Positions 52,163 through 61,325 are shown, counted from the stretch's first letter. The stretch: DNA of 64,000 nt from Franconibacter helveticus LMG 23732 (GCF_000463115.2 NZ_AWFX01000005.1:62001-126000), one strand, 5' to 3'. Notes: a model not told the origin generated them from the letters alone. Program-made: numbers and translations.

Positions 52163-53506
52163 ATGATAACCATTGAATTTATCGTCATTATTCTGTGCCT
52201 GCTGGTGGGAACGCGCTTTGGCGGCATGGGGCTTGGCTTAATCAGCGGCGTCGGGCTCTTTGTGCTGACATTTGTGTTTGGACTGGAACCGGGCAAGCCG
52301 CCGGTAGATGTGATGCTGACCATCCTCGCGGTTATTGGTTGCGCCGCCACGCTGCAAACGGCAGGCGGCCTGAATGTGATGATGCAGTTCGCGGAAAAGC
52401 TGCTGCGCCGCCATCCGCAACACATTACCCTGCTCGCCCCTTTTACCACCTGGACGCTGACTTTTCTTTGCGGCACGGGGCATGTGGTTTACACCATGTT
52501 TCCCATCATTGCGGATATCGCGCTGAAAAAGCATATTCGCCCGGAGCGTCCTATGGCAGTGGCTTCCATAGCCTCTCAAATGGCGATTACCGCCTCGCCG
52601 GTTTCCGTGGCGGTCGTGTCGCTGGTCTCGATAATTGGCGCGCATCATGGCGTCGGGCAAGCCTGGGGGATCCTGGAAATTCTCGCCGTCTCGGTGCCTG
52701 CCTCCCTCTTCGGCGTGCTGATAGCCGCCCTCTGGAGCCTGCGGCGTGGTAAAGATCTGGCCGATGACCCGGCATTTCAGGCCCGCCTAAGCGACCCGAA
52801 ACAGCGTGATTACATTTATGGCGCCAGCGAAACGCTGATGGATCAGCGTTTTCCTCGCGAAGCATACTGGTCAACCTGGATCTTTTTTACCGGCATCCTG
52901 GTGGTGGTGGTGCTCGGCGCGTTGCCCGCGCTGCGCCCGGCGTTCGAGGTGAAAGGCGCGCTCAAACCGCTCTCCATGAACCTGGTTATTCAGATGATGA
53001 TGCTGATTGCCGGCGCGGTTATGCTGATTGCATGTAAGGTAAACGCTTCCGCTATCTCCAGCGGCGCGGTGTTTAAGGCGGGGATGGTGGCGATTTTCTC
53101 CGTATTTGGCGTGGCATGGATGAGCGATACCTTTTTCCAGGCGCATCTTGAAGGGTTAAAAACGGCGCTACAGGGCGTGGTGCAAAGCCACCCGTGGACT
53201 TATGCGCTGGTGCTTTTTCTGGTCTCGAAGCTGGTAAACAGCCAGGCGGCGGCGCTGACCGCGGTGGCGCCGATGGGGTTAATGCTGGGCGTTGAGCCCA
53301 AAATGCTGGTCGCTTTTTTTCCTGCTTCTTACGGCTATTTTATTTTGCCAACCTATCCAAGCGACCTCGCCTGCATTGGGTTTGACCGCTCCGGTACCAC
53401 GCGTATCGGCAAATTTATCCTCAACCACAGTTTTATTCTGCCCGGACTGATTGGCGTGAGTTGCGCCTGCGCGGCCAGCTACACGCTGGTGCGGCTGTTT
53501 TTTTAA
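52163..53506 (+). CDS. Anaerobic C4-dicarboxylate transporter, DcuA/DcuB family
   Basis: Inner-membrane carrier exchanging fumarate, aspartate or malate for succinate during fumarate respiration. 447 residues, about 11-12 hydrophobic segments. Family-specific stretches: PGKPPVDVMLTILAVIGCAA, LCGTGHVVYTMFPII, RPERPMAVASIASQMAITAS and NSQAAALTAVAPMGLMLGV, ending with the loop PTYPSDLACIGFDRSGTTRIG. Closest in pattern to DcuB. A gene of this kind is not found between ftnB and yecJ in E. coli. No FNR site could be assigned with confidence. Confidence 0.9.
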   Translation: MITIEFIVIILCLLVGTRFGGMGLGLISGVGLFVLTFVFGLEPGKPPVDVMLTILAVIGCAATLQTAGGLNVMMQFAEKLLRRHPQHITLLAPFTTWTLTFLCGTGHVVYTMFPIIADIALKKHIRPERPMAVASIASQMAITASPVSVAVVSLVSIIGAHHGVGQAWGILEILAVSVPASLFGVLIAALWSLRRGKDLADDPAFQARLSDPKQRDYIYGASETLMDQRFPREAYWSTWIFFTGILVVVVLGALPALRPAFEVKGALKPLSMNLVIQMMMLIAGAVMLIACKVNASAISSGAVFKAGMVAIFSVFGVAWMSDTFFQAHLEGLKTALQGVVQSHPWTYALVLFLVSKLVNSQAAALTAVAPMGLMLGVEPKMLVAFFPASYGYFILPTYPSDLACIGFDRSGTTRIGKFILNHSFILPGLIGVSCACAASYTLVRLFF

Positions 53507-53525
53507 CGCACCTCAGGAAAAGCAA

Positions 53526-53547
53526 AACGGCCTCGCAGGAGGCCGTT
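53526..53547. terminator. Bidirectional terminator between the dcu gene and yecJ
   Basis: 9-bp stem AACGGCCTC / GAGGCCGTT with loop GCAG, followed by ATTTT; it lies between the convergent dcu-type gene and yecJ. Confidence 0.8.
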
Positions 53548-53550
53548 ATT

Positions 53551-53799
53551 TTAATGCGCTTCGTTTTGCGGCGTGAATTTTAACTCAATGAGCGCGACCG
53601 CTTTTTGCACCGCACGCAGCGTTACCGCATCCGCTGCCGGATGGCCGGTGAAATCAATGGATTTAAGCTGCGTCGCCATCTTGTCGCGCACTTCAACAGG
53701 CGCTATCACGTCAATGACATCCAGGATCTGCTTGATCACCAGCTGACACGCCACGATATCAGACTGCAACTCTTCTTCGGCGGTAAACACTTTCGACAT
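53551..53799 (-). CDS. yecJ: DUF2766 family protein YecJ
   Basis: 82-residue conserved enterobacterial protein of unknown function: [20 protein letters not shown], then [20 protein letters not shown] and [15 protein letters not shown]. Mostly helical, no signal or membrane segment. It sits beside azuC as in E. coli; no experimental role is known to me. Confidence 0.88.
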   Translation of the reverse strand: MSKVFTAEEELQSDIVACQLVIKQILDVIDVIAPVEVRDKMATQLKSIDFTGHPAADAVTLRAVQKAVALIELKFTPQNEAH

Positions 53800-53907
53800 T
53801 TTTCATTCCTCACGTTTTGTGGCCGCCATAGTAACGGCATGAATCGCAAAACGGTAGTAAAACGCAGAGGTAGTCGAAACGGGAAAGGAGGGATAAAGTG
53901 GGGATAT

Positions 53908-54064
53908 AAAAAAACCTGCCGCAGCAGGTTTTTTTATCAGAACATAGCGCCAGGCGGTACGTCTTTGAAGGTTTTGCAGTAGTTTTCGAACATGCTTTTC
54001 AGGATCTTACGGAATTTCATTGATGTGCTCCGATTTTGTTTTTTTGCAGGTAACGTGTTGCGAT
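53908..54064 (-). ncRNA. azuCR: AzuCR dual-function RNA
   Basis: E. coli AzuCR is a 164-nt RNA that encodes the small protein AzuC and also acts as a base-pairing regulator. Here a promoter TTGATT (54093-54098), 16 bp, TATTAT (54071-54076) predicts a start near 54064, and the minus-strand terminator AACCTGC-TGCG-GCAGGTT with T7 ends near 53908, giving about 157 nt. The start site is inferred. Confidence 0.82.
53937..54020 (-). CDS. azuC: Small protein AzuC (27 aa)
   Basis: Reads MKFRKILKSMFENYCKTFKD followed by VPPGAMF and TGA. This is the AzuC small protein, which in E. coli is membrane-associated through an amphipathic helix and interacts with glycerol-3-phosphate dehydrogenase GlpD. It has 27 residues against 28 in E. 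coli. A CGGAG ribosome-binding site lies 9 bp upstream. The position between yecJ and (in E. coli) yecR is conserved. Confidence 0.93.
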   Translation of the reverse strand: MKFRKILKSMFENYCKTFKDVPPGAMF

Positions 54065-54104
54065 GAGCCTATAATATGACCTGCATCACAAAAATCAACC
54101 AGTT

Positions 54105-54120
54105 TGTGATGAATATCACA
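54105..54120. promoter_or_regulatory. CRP site upstream of azuC
   Basis: TGTGATGAATATCACA is a perfect TGTGA-N6-TCACA match centred about 48 bp upstream of the inferred azuCR start. E. coli azuC expression is reported to be CRP-repressed. The site could equally serve the divergent efflux gene starting at 54236. Confidence 0.8.
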
Positions 54121-54235
54121 TCAAATAAGTTAACGATTTGCGCGCATTTGTTAATAAATTATATATAAATCCAACAGTTACCTTCTTAACTGAAAGTTAA
54201 AAAATTACTGATTTTTTTTAAACGGGACGGTGGTA

Positions 54236-55657
54236 ATGAGCGGTAACGATAGCGCGGCGACGCGTCGCGGTCTTTCGCCGGCAGCCCTGCTGGTGGCAGG
54301 CGCCTTCTTTATGGAGTTTCTCGACGGCACCGTCATTGCTACTGCGCTGCCGGAAATGGCGCGTACCTTTGGCGTGCAGGCGGTTGACTTAAACATTGGC
54401 ATCAGCGCCTATCTGCTAACGCTTGCGGTGTTAATTCCCGCCAGCGGCTGGATTGCCGACCGCTTCGGCGCTCGTGCGGTTTTTACGCTGGCGCTGGCCA
54501 TTTTTACCGCCGCCTCGGTGCTGTGCGGGCTTGCCACCAGCCTTGAAATGTTTGTCGCTATGCGAATTTTACAGGGCGTTGGCGGCGCGCTGATGGTGCC
54601 CGTGGGGCGACTGGCCGTACTGCGCACTACGCCCAAGCATCAATTGATAGGCGCCATCGCAACGCTCACCTGGCCGGCGCTGGTGGCGCCCATTATCGGC
54701 CCGCCGCTTGGCGGGTTTATTACCAGCTATGCCAACTGGCGCTGGATCTTCTTTATTAATCTGCCGCTTGGGCTGCTGGCAATGTGGCTTGCGCTGCGCA
54801 TTATCCCTGACATTCGTGAAGAAGAACGGCGACCATTCGATACGCCGGGTTTTGTGGCGACTGCCGTCGCGATGGTTTCGCTGGTTTATATGATGGAGCT
54901 GCTCGGCGCACAGCGGCCAGATATGGCGATGGCCGGCGCGCTGCTGCTGTTGGGCGGCGGCGCGTTGTGGTATGCGCTTCGCCATTTCCAGCGCACACGC
55001 TACCCGATGATTCGGCTGGACGCGATGCGGGTGCAAACCTTCCGCGTGACGATGTATGGCGGCTCGCTGTTTCGAGCTTCTATTAGCGCCGTCCCGTTTT
55101 TGTTGCCGCTGCTGTTCCAGGTGGGTTTTGGCATGGATGCGTTTCACTCCGGCCTGTTGGTGCTGGCGGTTTTCGCTGGCAACCTCACCATAAAACCCGC
55201 CACAACGCCGCTTATCCGCACGCTGGGGTTTAAAAAATTGCTGTTGATAAACGGCGTACTGAACGTGGCGGCGCTGCTCGCCTGCGCGTTCCTGACGCCG
55301 CAAACCCCTGTCTGGCTCATTCTGGTTATTCTTTATCTGGGCGGCGTTTTTCGCTCGATTCAGTTTACCGGTATCAGCACCCTCGCCTTCGCCGATGTGC
55401 CTTCTCAGCAAATGAGCTATGCCAACACTTTGTTCAGCACCGCCACACAGCTGGCGGTCGGGCTCGGCATTACGCTTGGGGCGATAGGCATCCGGCTTGG
55501 CGAGCAAGTCAGCCACTGGCTTTCGCTGCAAAGCGTAGCAGGCGTCAGCTTTCGCCTGGCGTTTGTCTGGATAGCGATAATTTGCCTGGTGGGGTTAGTG
55601 GATACGCTGCGTCTGGCCAGCCGCGCCGGGGCGGCGGTTTCAGAAAAACGGGCATAA
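54236..55657 (+). CDS. MFS transporter, DHA2 (EmrB/HsrA-like) family
   Basis: Proton-coupled drug efflux-type transporter with about 14 hydrophobic segments in 473 residues. Motif A is RFGARAVFTLAL-like (GWIADRFGARAVF), motif D1 FMEFLDGTVIATALPEM, and motif C-like GPPLGGFITSYANWRWIFFIN, all typical of DHA2. I choose ATG 54236 because GGGACGG lies at a normal distance; a GTG at 54230 is the alternative. No membrane-fusion partner (EmrA) is adjacent, so it may act alone, as HsrA does. Substrate unknown. It is an extra gene compared with E. coli. Confidence 0.87.
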   Translation: MSGNDSAATRRGLSPAALLVAGAFFMEFLDGTVIATALPEMARTFGVQAVDLNIGISAYLLTLAVLIPASGWIADRFGARAVFTLALAIFTAASVLCGLATSLEMFVAMRILQGVGGALMVPVGRLAVLRTTPKHQLIGAIATLTWPALVAPIIGPPLGGFITSYANWRWIFFINLPLGLLAMWLALRIIPDIREEERRPFDTPGFVATAVAMVSLVYMMELLGAQRPDMAMAGALLLLGGGALWYALRHFQRTRYPMIRLDAMRVQTFRVTMYGGSLFRASISAVPFLLPLLFQVGFGMDAFHSGLLVLAVFAGNLTIKPATTPLIRTLGFKKLLLINGVLNVAALLACAFLTPQTPVWLILVILYLGGVFRSIQFTGISTLAFADVPSQQMSYANTLFSTATQLAVGLGITLGAIGIRLGEQVSHWLSLQSVAGVSFRLAFVWIAIICLVGLVDTLRLASRAGAAVSEKRA

Positions 55658-55662
55658 AAAAA

Positions 55663-55684
55663 CCAGCGCCGGGGCGCTGGTTCT
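55663..55684. terminator. Bidirectional terminator
   Basis: Stem ACCAGCGCC / GGCGCTGGT with an A-run before and TTCTT after it lies between the convergent MFS and sugar isomerase genes. Confidence 0.85.
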
Positions 55685-55700
55685 TAATGTGACAGAGATA

Positions 55701-56339
55701 TCAGCCCAGCACTTCGCGTACGAAAGCTTCAATCTCTTTGTTCTGGCAGTTTTCAAAGAAACATTTCTGGAAACGCTCGCCAGAGACGGCGGTTTTCACC
55801 AGTTCACGGTCAATAGCGCGCAGGGTATCCAGATAGTTCTCTTTCACCACAGCGGCTTTCACCTGGTTAAGAATGCCTGCGTTGCGAACCTGCGGCTCTT
55901 TACGCTCCGGCGGATAGCCTTCGCCTTTACGGCCGGTGAACGCTTTTTCAAAGATAAAGCGCACATTAAGCTCCGCGCCCCAGCCAAAACCTTTCGCGAA
56001 AGGCAGCGCCAGCGCGTTGCCGTTATTAATCTGCGCAAACAGGAAAGCATCCGCCGGGTCAATACAGTAGCCGCAAACTACGCCCGGGTGAATGTTGAGC
56101 GACATCAGCGCGCCCTGGCCGGTGCCGCAACCGGTAATGACAAAATCTACCGCTTTCGAGTTCAGCAGGATGCTCGCCATGATCCCAAGATGGATATAGG
56201 TGAGATGATGATCCTGCTCGTCGCTCATGCCGACGTTGTAAACCGGATAGTCTTTCTCATCCGCAACCGTCTTGAGCTCTTTATAGATGATGGCGTTTTT
56301 CGCCGCCTGACTGTTTTCCATCATCAGTGCAATTTTCAT
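55701..56339 (-). CDS. RpiB/LacA/LacB family sugar-phosphate isomerase
   Basis: 212-residue protein with an N-terminal RpiB/LacAB domain: catalytic Cys71 in VITGCGTGQGALMSLN, followed by HPGVVCGYCIDPADAFL and NNGNALALPFAKGFGW. The C-terminal 70 residues (GEGYPPERKEPQV onward) form the extra domain seen in a subgroup of these isomerases. The substrate (ribose, allose, tagatose or galactose phosphates, or others) cannot be decided. No sugar transporter or kinase is adjacent, so it appears to be a single-gene unit. Confidence 0.83.
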   Translation of the reverse strand: MKIALMMENSQAAKNAIIYKELKTVADEKDYPVYNVGMSDEQDHHLTYIHLGIMASILLNSKAVDFVITGCGTGQGALMSLNIHPGVVCGYCIDPADAFLFAQINNGNALALPFAKGFGWGAELNVRFIFEKAFTGRKGEGYPPERKEPQVRNAGILNQVKAAVVKENYLDTLRAIDRELVKTAVSGERFQKCFFENCQNKEIEAFVREVLG

Positions 56340-56495
56340 TCTGTCCTCCTGAAGGGTACGCGGGTTTCCCCGCCACGAATAGCAAACCGTGAGGTAAACA
56401 TACTATCCAGCAAACACACTTTCAAATTAAATGAAAAAATGTTTTATAAAAGTATGTAAGCCTCACAGTTTTACTTTCCGTCCTTACTGAGCGCG

Positions 56496-57746
56496 TCAGA
56501 ATGTTTCCCAGTTCGCTTGCGCCGCCGCAAGCGGGCGCGCAGCGAGAGGGATCGAAACGGCAGGCGCCGGCGCCTTTTCTTCACGAACCTGAGAGGCAGG
56601 CTGCGTGATACGAAACACCGATAACACGTCGTTCAGTCGTACCGCTTGCTTTTCGAGATCGACCGCCGAAAGCACGGATTGTTGAACCAGATGCACGTTC
56701 TGCTGCGTCACGCTGTCCATTTCCTTAACGGCAATGCCTACCTGGCTAATCCCTTTGCTCTGTTCACCGGAGGCGCTGGCAATCTCGCCCATAATGTCAT
56801 TCACCTGCTGTACGGCGCGCAGAATGTTGGACATCGCTTCGCCCGCCTTCTTCACCTGATCCGAACCGGTGTTGATGTTGCCGACCGACTCGTTAAGCAG
56901 CGTTTCTATCTCTTTCGCCGCCTGGGCGCTGCGGCTCGCCAGGTTGCGCACCTCGCTTGCGACTACGGCGAAGCCGCGACCCTGCTCGCCCGCACGCGCT
57001 GCTTCAACCGCCGCATTCAGCGCCAGAATGTTTGTCTGAAAAGCGATGCTGTTGATAACGGTAGTAATATCAACAATTTTGTGCGAACTGCTGCTGATAA
57101 CCGACATCGTCTTCATGACCTGATCGACAGACTGTCCGCCTTCAATAGCGGTTTGCGTGGCGTTTTGCGCAAGCTGGCTGGCATGGCTGGCATTTTCAGC
57201 GTTAAGTTTAACCGTGCTGCTGAGCTGCTCCATGCTGGCGCTGGTCTCTTCAAGCGCGGCGGCCTGTTGCTCAGAACGGCTCGAAAGATCGTTGTTGATG
57301 CCCGTTACCTCGCCTGCATGAGAGCGGATAGCGTCTGCGCTGCGGCGAATATCCGAGACGGTTTTTTCCCAGTTCCCCTGCATGGCTCTGATATGCGGCA
57401 CCATTAGCCCGATACAGTTGCGTCCAAGATCGCGCAGCGGCGCAGAGAGGTCGCCCTGCGCCAGCACGTGCAAATGTCCGCGGATAATGTCCACTGGCTT
57501 GACCAGGAAGAAATAGAGATAGCGCTCGGTAAAAAGCGTAATAGCAATACTGGCGAAAACCGAGATAACCAACAGCGTCTGGGCGCCGTCTACCCACGAC
57601 TTTTGCGCCGCGGTAAGCGTAAGACTCTCTTCAAGATGATGGAGAAACCAGAGCGTTAGCCCGGCGACGCCAATCCACGCGAGCGTGGAAAAGCAGAGTA
57701 TCAAAACCACCATTACGCGAATTTTGATGTTACGAATGAAGTTCAT
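56496..57746 (-). CDS. Methyl-accepting chemotaxis protein with a minimal periplasmic loop
   Basis: 416 residues from [22 protein letters not shown]1 (about residues 12-36) and TM2 (about 57-82) are separated by only about 20 residues ([20 protein letters not shown]), so there is no normal ligand-binding domain. HAMP follows ([20 protein letters not shown]), then a full cytoplasmic signalling domain with [20 protein letters not shown], and the CheR/CheB docking peptide NWETF at the end. It should join receptor arrays and may sense the membrane or cytoplasm, or act as a helper receptor. A sigma28 promoter stands upstream, so it belongs to the flagellar regulon. Confidence 0.9.
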   Translation of the reverse strand: MNFIRNIKIRVMVVLILCFSTLAWIGVAGLTLWFLHHLEESLTLTAAQKSWVDGAQTLLVISVFASIAITLFTERYLYFFLVKPVDIIRGHLHVLAQGDLSAPLRDLGRNCIGLMVPHIRAMQGNWEKTVSDIRRSADAIRSHAGEVTGINNDLSSRSEQQAAALEETSASMEQLSSTVKLNAENASHASQLAQNATQTAIEGGQSVDQVMKTMSVISSSSHKIVDITTVINSIAFQTNILALNAAVEAARAGEQGRGFAVVASEVRNLASRSAQAAKEIETLLNESVGNINTGSDQVKKAGEAMSNILRAVQQVNDIMGEIASASGEQSKGISQVGIAVKEMDSVTQQNVHLVQQSVLSAVDLEKQAVRLNDVLSVFRITQPASQVREEKAPAPAVSIPLAARPLAAAQANWETF

Positions 57747-57853
57747 AATGAGTTCCTGGTGTGTAAATACGCCATCCCTGAACAGACATGACGACACACC
57801 GTCCCTGCTTCATTCGTCTTTCTGTGGGACGAATTGAAACGTGTCGTATCGTT

Positions 57854-57880
57854 ATATCGGCATGAGCCGCATAAACTTAA
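57854..57880 (-). promoter_or_regulatory. Sigma28 (FliA) promoter of the minimal chemoreceptor gene
   Basis: Minus strand TTAAGTTT, 11 bp, GCCGATAT: 14 of 16 positions of the sigma28 consensus with exact spacing, about 108 bp before the start codon at 57746. Confidence 0.87.
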
Positions 57881-58030
57881 GTATCTGAACAATGAAATTA
57901 AGGAGCACTAAACTTAGACGGGGAATGGTGAAATCGCCAGGGTAAGGCAACGATATATAGGCTTTTCGGGCGATTGCAGAAAGCGGGGCTATGTAATCAT
58001 AGGCAAAGACGACATTCTGCGGAAACCGAC

Positions 58031-58357
58031 ATGCGCAACGCGATACTTCTTGCAGCCCTGCTGCTGGCTGGCTGTACCCTAACCAAAGATCCTGAAGTAG
58101 TAGGCGGCAACAAGCTGACCGGCATGGTGCGACTGGGCTTTAGCGACCCCGCCTTGTTTGACGCGAAAGCCGACCCTTATCTCGCGCAAGCCACCGCTAC
58201 GCGCCAATGCCAGGAGTGGGGCTTTGCCACCGCTGAAGGCTACGGCCAGCCCATCAAAACCTGTTCCGTTATCAGCGGGACGCAATGTTTGAATGAGTCT
58301 GTGATTCTGGAATACCAGTGTCGCGGATTTGCCATACCGCCCCATTCCGGCTGGTGA
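58031..58357 (+). CDS. yecR: YecR-like lipoprotein
   Basis: 108-residue lipoprotein; E. coli yecR is a flagellar-regulon gene under FlhDC and its role is unknown. The start at 58031 gives MRNAILLAALLLAGCTLTKD with lipobox LAGC. The mature part contains four Cys (RQCQEWGF, KTCSVISGTQCLNES, EYQCRG), probably in disulfides. It is placed between azuC and ftnA as in E. coli, though other genes are inserted nearby. Confidence 0.85.
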   Translation: MRNAILLAALLLAGCTLTKDPEVVGGNKLTGMVRLGFSDPALFDAKADPYLAQATATRQCQEWGFATAEGYGQPIKTCSVISGTQCLNESVILEYQCRGFAIPPHSGW

Positions 58358-58528
58358 TTTCCCCGGCAACCAGCCGGTGTGCTGGCTAAAGTAATAAGCG
58401 TAACGAATGATTTATTCGCAATAATCTTCTGGACGCTTTTCCTGCGCACATGCTTAACTCCTCACGCCGCTTCGCTTCATGCCTGAAGCAGGCCAGACGG
58501 AATAAACACCCAATGACGTGAGCGCTGT

Positions 58529-60469
58529 ATGAGAGATAAACGGGACAGAAAGAAACTTTACCGCGCGGAAGGCATCAAGCTTTTGTACAGCAACGCGCTT
58601 CCCGGCATTTTGATTACCTTTATCGTTGCGACCGGCCTGGTTTTTACTTTTATCGATCACGATAATCGCACAGGCAAACTCCTCTGGTGGGCAGCAATCT
58701 GCCTCGTTTTAGCTATCCGCCTGGTTGACACGCTTCTCTGGTATCGCGCCAACAGCTACCAACGTAAACAAAATCATTACTACTGGCGTTTCAGCGCTGG
58801 CTGTTTATTAACAGCCGCGTTATGGAGCAGCTGGTGTGTGCTCTTTAGCGAAGGGTTTAGCGCGGAGGAGTTTACGTTTTCGATGGTGATCCTCTCCGCT
58901 ATGGCAGGCGGTGCGACCAGCATTCTTTCCGGCAATGTTTTTATCGGCACGCTTTATCCCGTCATCGTTCTGGTGCCTTTTTCGGTTGAGCTTCTGTTCG
59001 ATGGCGAAAAATATAAAAGCAATCTTGGCATGCTCGGCCTCTGTTTTACCGCCATCATGCTCTTTTCGGCTGGCCGCGCCGCGCGCTACGTAAAAAGCGC
59101 CATTTTGTTGAAATACAAAAACAGCCAGCTGCTGGAGCGTATGGAAGAGACTATTCGCACGCGTACCCAGGAAATTTATGCTATTTCACACACCGATGCG
59201 TTAACCGGTTTACATAACCGCGTCGCTTTTCTGCGCGCCGCTAATGGGTTGGTAATGCGTTATAAGCAAAATGAGATCCCGGGCTTCAGCCTCTTTTTTA
59301 TCGATCTGGACGGCTTTAAAACCATTAACGATACGCTCGGCCACGATGCCGGCGACCAAATCCTGCTGGCCTTCAGCGATCGTTTAAAAGCGTTCAACCA
59401 GGATGGCAATGCCCTGCTCTGCCGCTGGGGTGGCGATGAATTTATTTTTTGCACGCCCCTGTGCGACCGCGCCGCGCTTGGCCGGCTGGCCGAAGAAATG
59501 AGACAAAGCTTCAGTAAACCCTGGGCCTTGCACGGGCAGGAGATATTTCTGAGCGCGACTATCGGCATTGCTGTTTGTCCGCGACACAGCCAGGCGATAA
59601 CCCGTCTTATTCAACTCGCCGATATCGCCATGTATTCCCTGAAAGGTAAGCAGCCTCAGCGCGTGGCTTTCTATAACCACGAGCTTGAAGCGCAGCTGTT
59701 AAATCAGATCTATTTACAGGAAGCGCTGAAAAGCGCGCTGGCGAAAAATGAGATGCGCCTGGTTTATCAGCCTATCGTTGAGGCGCAAAGCGGTAATATT
59801 GTGGCTTTCGAAACGCTTTTACGCTGGCAGTGCGGCGAAGAGGCAATTTCACCCGCGCATTTTATTCCGGTCGCGGAAAAAAACGGCAGTATCGTACTGC
59901 TCGGGTACTGGATCCTGGAAGAGGCTTGCAAAACACTTGCCGAATTACCGCCCGCCGCGAGCCATATTGCGCTTTCCGTTAATGTTTCAATAGTGCAGTT
60001 GCAGGATGCCGCGTTTATCGCAAAGGTTGAACAGCTATTAACTAACTACGCTATCGCGCCGGAACGTCTGCATATGGAAGTGACGGAATCGCTGTTTCAT
60101 GAAAGCCAGGGCGAGATTTACGCCAAAGTCAGCTACCTGCAAAATAAAGGGGTGCGTATTTCCATCGATGATTTTGGCACAGGCTATTCCAGCCTCTCTG
60201 TCATCCAGAACATGCGTATCGATTTCGTCAAAATCGATCGCTCTTTTGTGAATAACATTGATGATAAAGGGCTGGCTGTGGTGCAAGCCATACTGACTAT
60301 GTCTGGCACTTTTGGTTACGATGTGATTGCGGAAGGGGTAGAAACCGTACGCCAGGCGCAAACGCTGCGCAATTTCGGCGTGCCGTTATTACAAGGCTTT
60401 TACTTCAGCCAGCCGTTAGAAAAAGCCGATATGCTGGCTTTATGCAACGAACCCCTTATGGCGATATAA
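58529..60469 (+). CDS. GGDEF-EAL cyclic-di-GMP enzyme with membrane N-terminus
   Basis: 646 residues. Residues 1-190 form about five to six membrane helices of an unnamed sensor type. The GGDEF domain (about 216-385) has an intact RWGGDEF (301-305) and lacks a visible RxxD inhibitory site. The EAL domain (about 395-640) reads ETL at 428-430 and keeps the metal and catalytic pattern: NVS, EVTES, DDFGTGYSS, KIDRSF, EGVET and QGFYFSQPL. Both activities are therefore possible. c-di-GMP opposes motility and favours biofilm, which fits the surrounding flagellar, receptor and pilus genes. Not present here in E. coli. Confidence 0.92.
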   Translation: MRDKRDRKKLYRAEGIKLLYSNALPGILITFIVATGLVFTFIDHDNRTGKLLWWAAICLVLAIRLVDTLLWYRANSYQRKQNHYYWRFSAGCLLTAALWSSWCVLFSEGFSAEEFTFSMVILSAMAGGATSILSGNVFIGTLYPVIVLVPFSVELLFDGEKYKSNLGMLGLCFTAIMLFSAGRAARYVKSAILLKYKNSQLLERMEETIRTRTQEIYAISHTDALTGLHNRVAFLRAANGLVMRYKQNEIPGFSLFFIDLDGFKTINDTLGHDAGDQILLAFSDRLKAFNQDGNALLCRWGGDEFIFCTPLCDRAALGRLAEEMRQSFSKPWALHGQEIFLSATIGIAVCPRHSQAITRLIQLADIAMYSLKGKQPQRVAFYNHELEAQLLNQIYLQEALKSALAKNEMRLVYQPIVEAQSGNIVAFETLLRWQCGEEAISPAHFIPVAEKNGSIVLLGYWILEEACKTLAELPPAASHIALSVNVSIVQLQDAAFIAKVEQLLTNYAIAPERLHMEVTESLFHESQGEIYAKVSYLQNKGVRISIDDFGTGYSSLSVIQNMRIDFVKIDRSFVNNIDDKGLAVVQAILTMSGTFGYDVIAEGVETVRQAQTLRNFGVPLLQGFYFSQPLEKADMLALCNEPLMAI

Positions 60470-60684
60470 ATTTATATTTATTAACCCGACATAAAAAGCC
60501 GCCTGCTTTTAATTGCGCTTTTTAACTTTTATTTCTTCGATCTTAAAAAGAACGTTTTACTTATATTAATGAGTCTGATTTCCATTTGCATTTTTACTTA
60601 AACGCTTTATTTATTTTACTTTTTGCAAATAGATAAATAACAAATTATAGTGCGTTTCTCTTAATCAGCTTTCGGAGCGGCAAC
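60470..60684. promoter_or_regulatory. AT-rich upstream region of ftnA
   Basis: 215 bp, very AT-rich. In E. coli the ftnA promoter is activated by Fur that displaces H-NS over an extended upstream region. The AT-richness fits, but I could not mark a Fur box with confidence. Confidence 0.4.
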
Positions 60685-61182
60685 ATGCTTAAATCAGATA
60701 TGATGGATAAACTTAACGAGCAAATGAACCTTGAGCTCTACTCCTCGCTGCTCTATCAGCAAATGAGCGCATGGTGCAGCTATCATAGCTTTGAAGGGGC
60801 CGCCGCTTTTTTACGCCGCCACGCTCAGGAAGAGATGACACACATGCAGCGTCTGTTTGATTACCTGACAGATACTGGCGGCCTGCCGCAAATTAATGCC
60901 ATTGCATCACCCTTTGCCCACTATGCTTCGCTGGACGAGTTGTTTAAAGCGACGTATGAGCATGAACAGCTGATTACCCATAAAATTAATGAGCTGGCCC
61001 ATGCGGCAATGACCAGCCAGGATTATCCAACCTTTAATTTCCTGCAATGGTATGTCGCCGAACAGCATGAAGAAGAGAAATTATTTAAATCGGTTATTGA
61101 TAAGCTGACGCTGGTCGGTAAAAGCGGCGAAGCGCTCTACTTTATCGATAAAGAACTCGCCACGCTGGATGCGCAGGCTTAA
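60685..61182 (+). CDS. ftnA: Non-haem ferritin FtnA
   Basis: Main iron-storage ferritin; 24 subunits form a shell and oxidise Fe(II). 165 residues, [20 protein letters not shown]. The ferroxidase ligands are in place: Glu17, Glu50 and His53 ([12 protein letters not shown]), Glu94 region (YEHEQLIT) and the helix D cluster (EQHEEEKLF). A GGAG ribosome-binding site precedes ATG. It is the last backbone gene before the tRNA-Leu junction. Confidence 0.97.
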   Translation: MLKSDMMDKLNEQMNLELYSSLLYQQMSAWCSYHSFEGAAAFLRRHAQEEMTHMQRLFDYLTDTGGLPQINAIASPFAHYASLDELFKATYEHEQLITHKINELAHAAMTSQDYPTFNFLQWYVAEQHEEEKLFKSVIDKLTLVGKSGEALYFIDKELATLDAQA

Positions 61183-61209
61183 CAGCGTAAACATCAACAT
61201 ACGGCTATT

Positions 61210-61242
61210 AAAAGCAGATGCCACAGAGCGTCTGCTTTTTTA
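61210..61242 (+). terminator. Intrinsic terminator of ftnA
   Basis: Stem AAAGCAGA / TCTGCTTT followed by T-run, 28 bp after the ftnA stop codon. Confidence 0.8.
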
Positions 61243-61300
61243 TTGATCCGCGAATAAATTTATAACAGCGGAAAAAGAGCGAGAGGCGGAGCGCAGAAAT

Positions 61301-61325
61301 AAAAAAACCACCTTTCGGTGGTTTT
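61301..61325 (-). terminator. Terminator of the tRNA-Leu gene
   Basis: Stem AAAACCACC / GGTGGTTTT with a T-run on the minus strand, 44 bp beyond the tRNA-Leu 3' end. It shows that the chromosomal right side of the tRNA locus is intact. Confidence 0.82.

Noticed and set aside
57930-58030. Sigma28 promoter for yecR on the + strand
   Set aside because: TAAACTTA occurs but the element 11 bp downstream does not resemble GCCGATAA.
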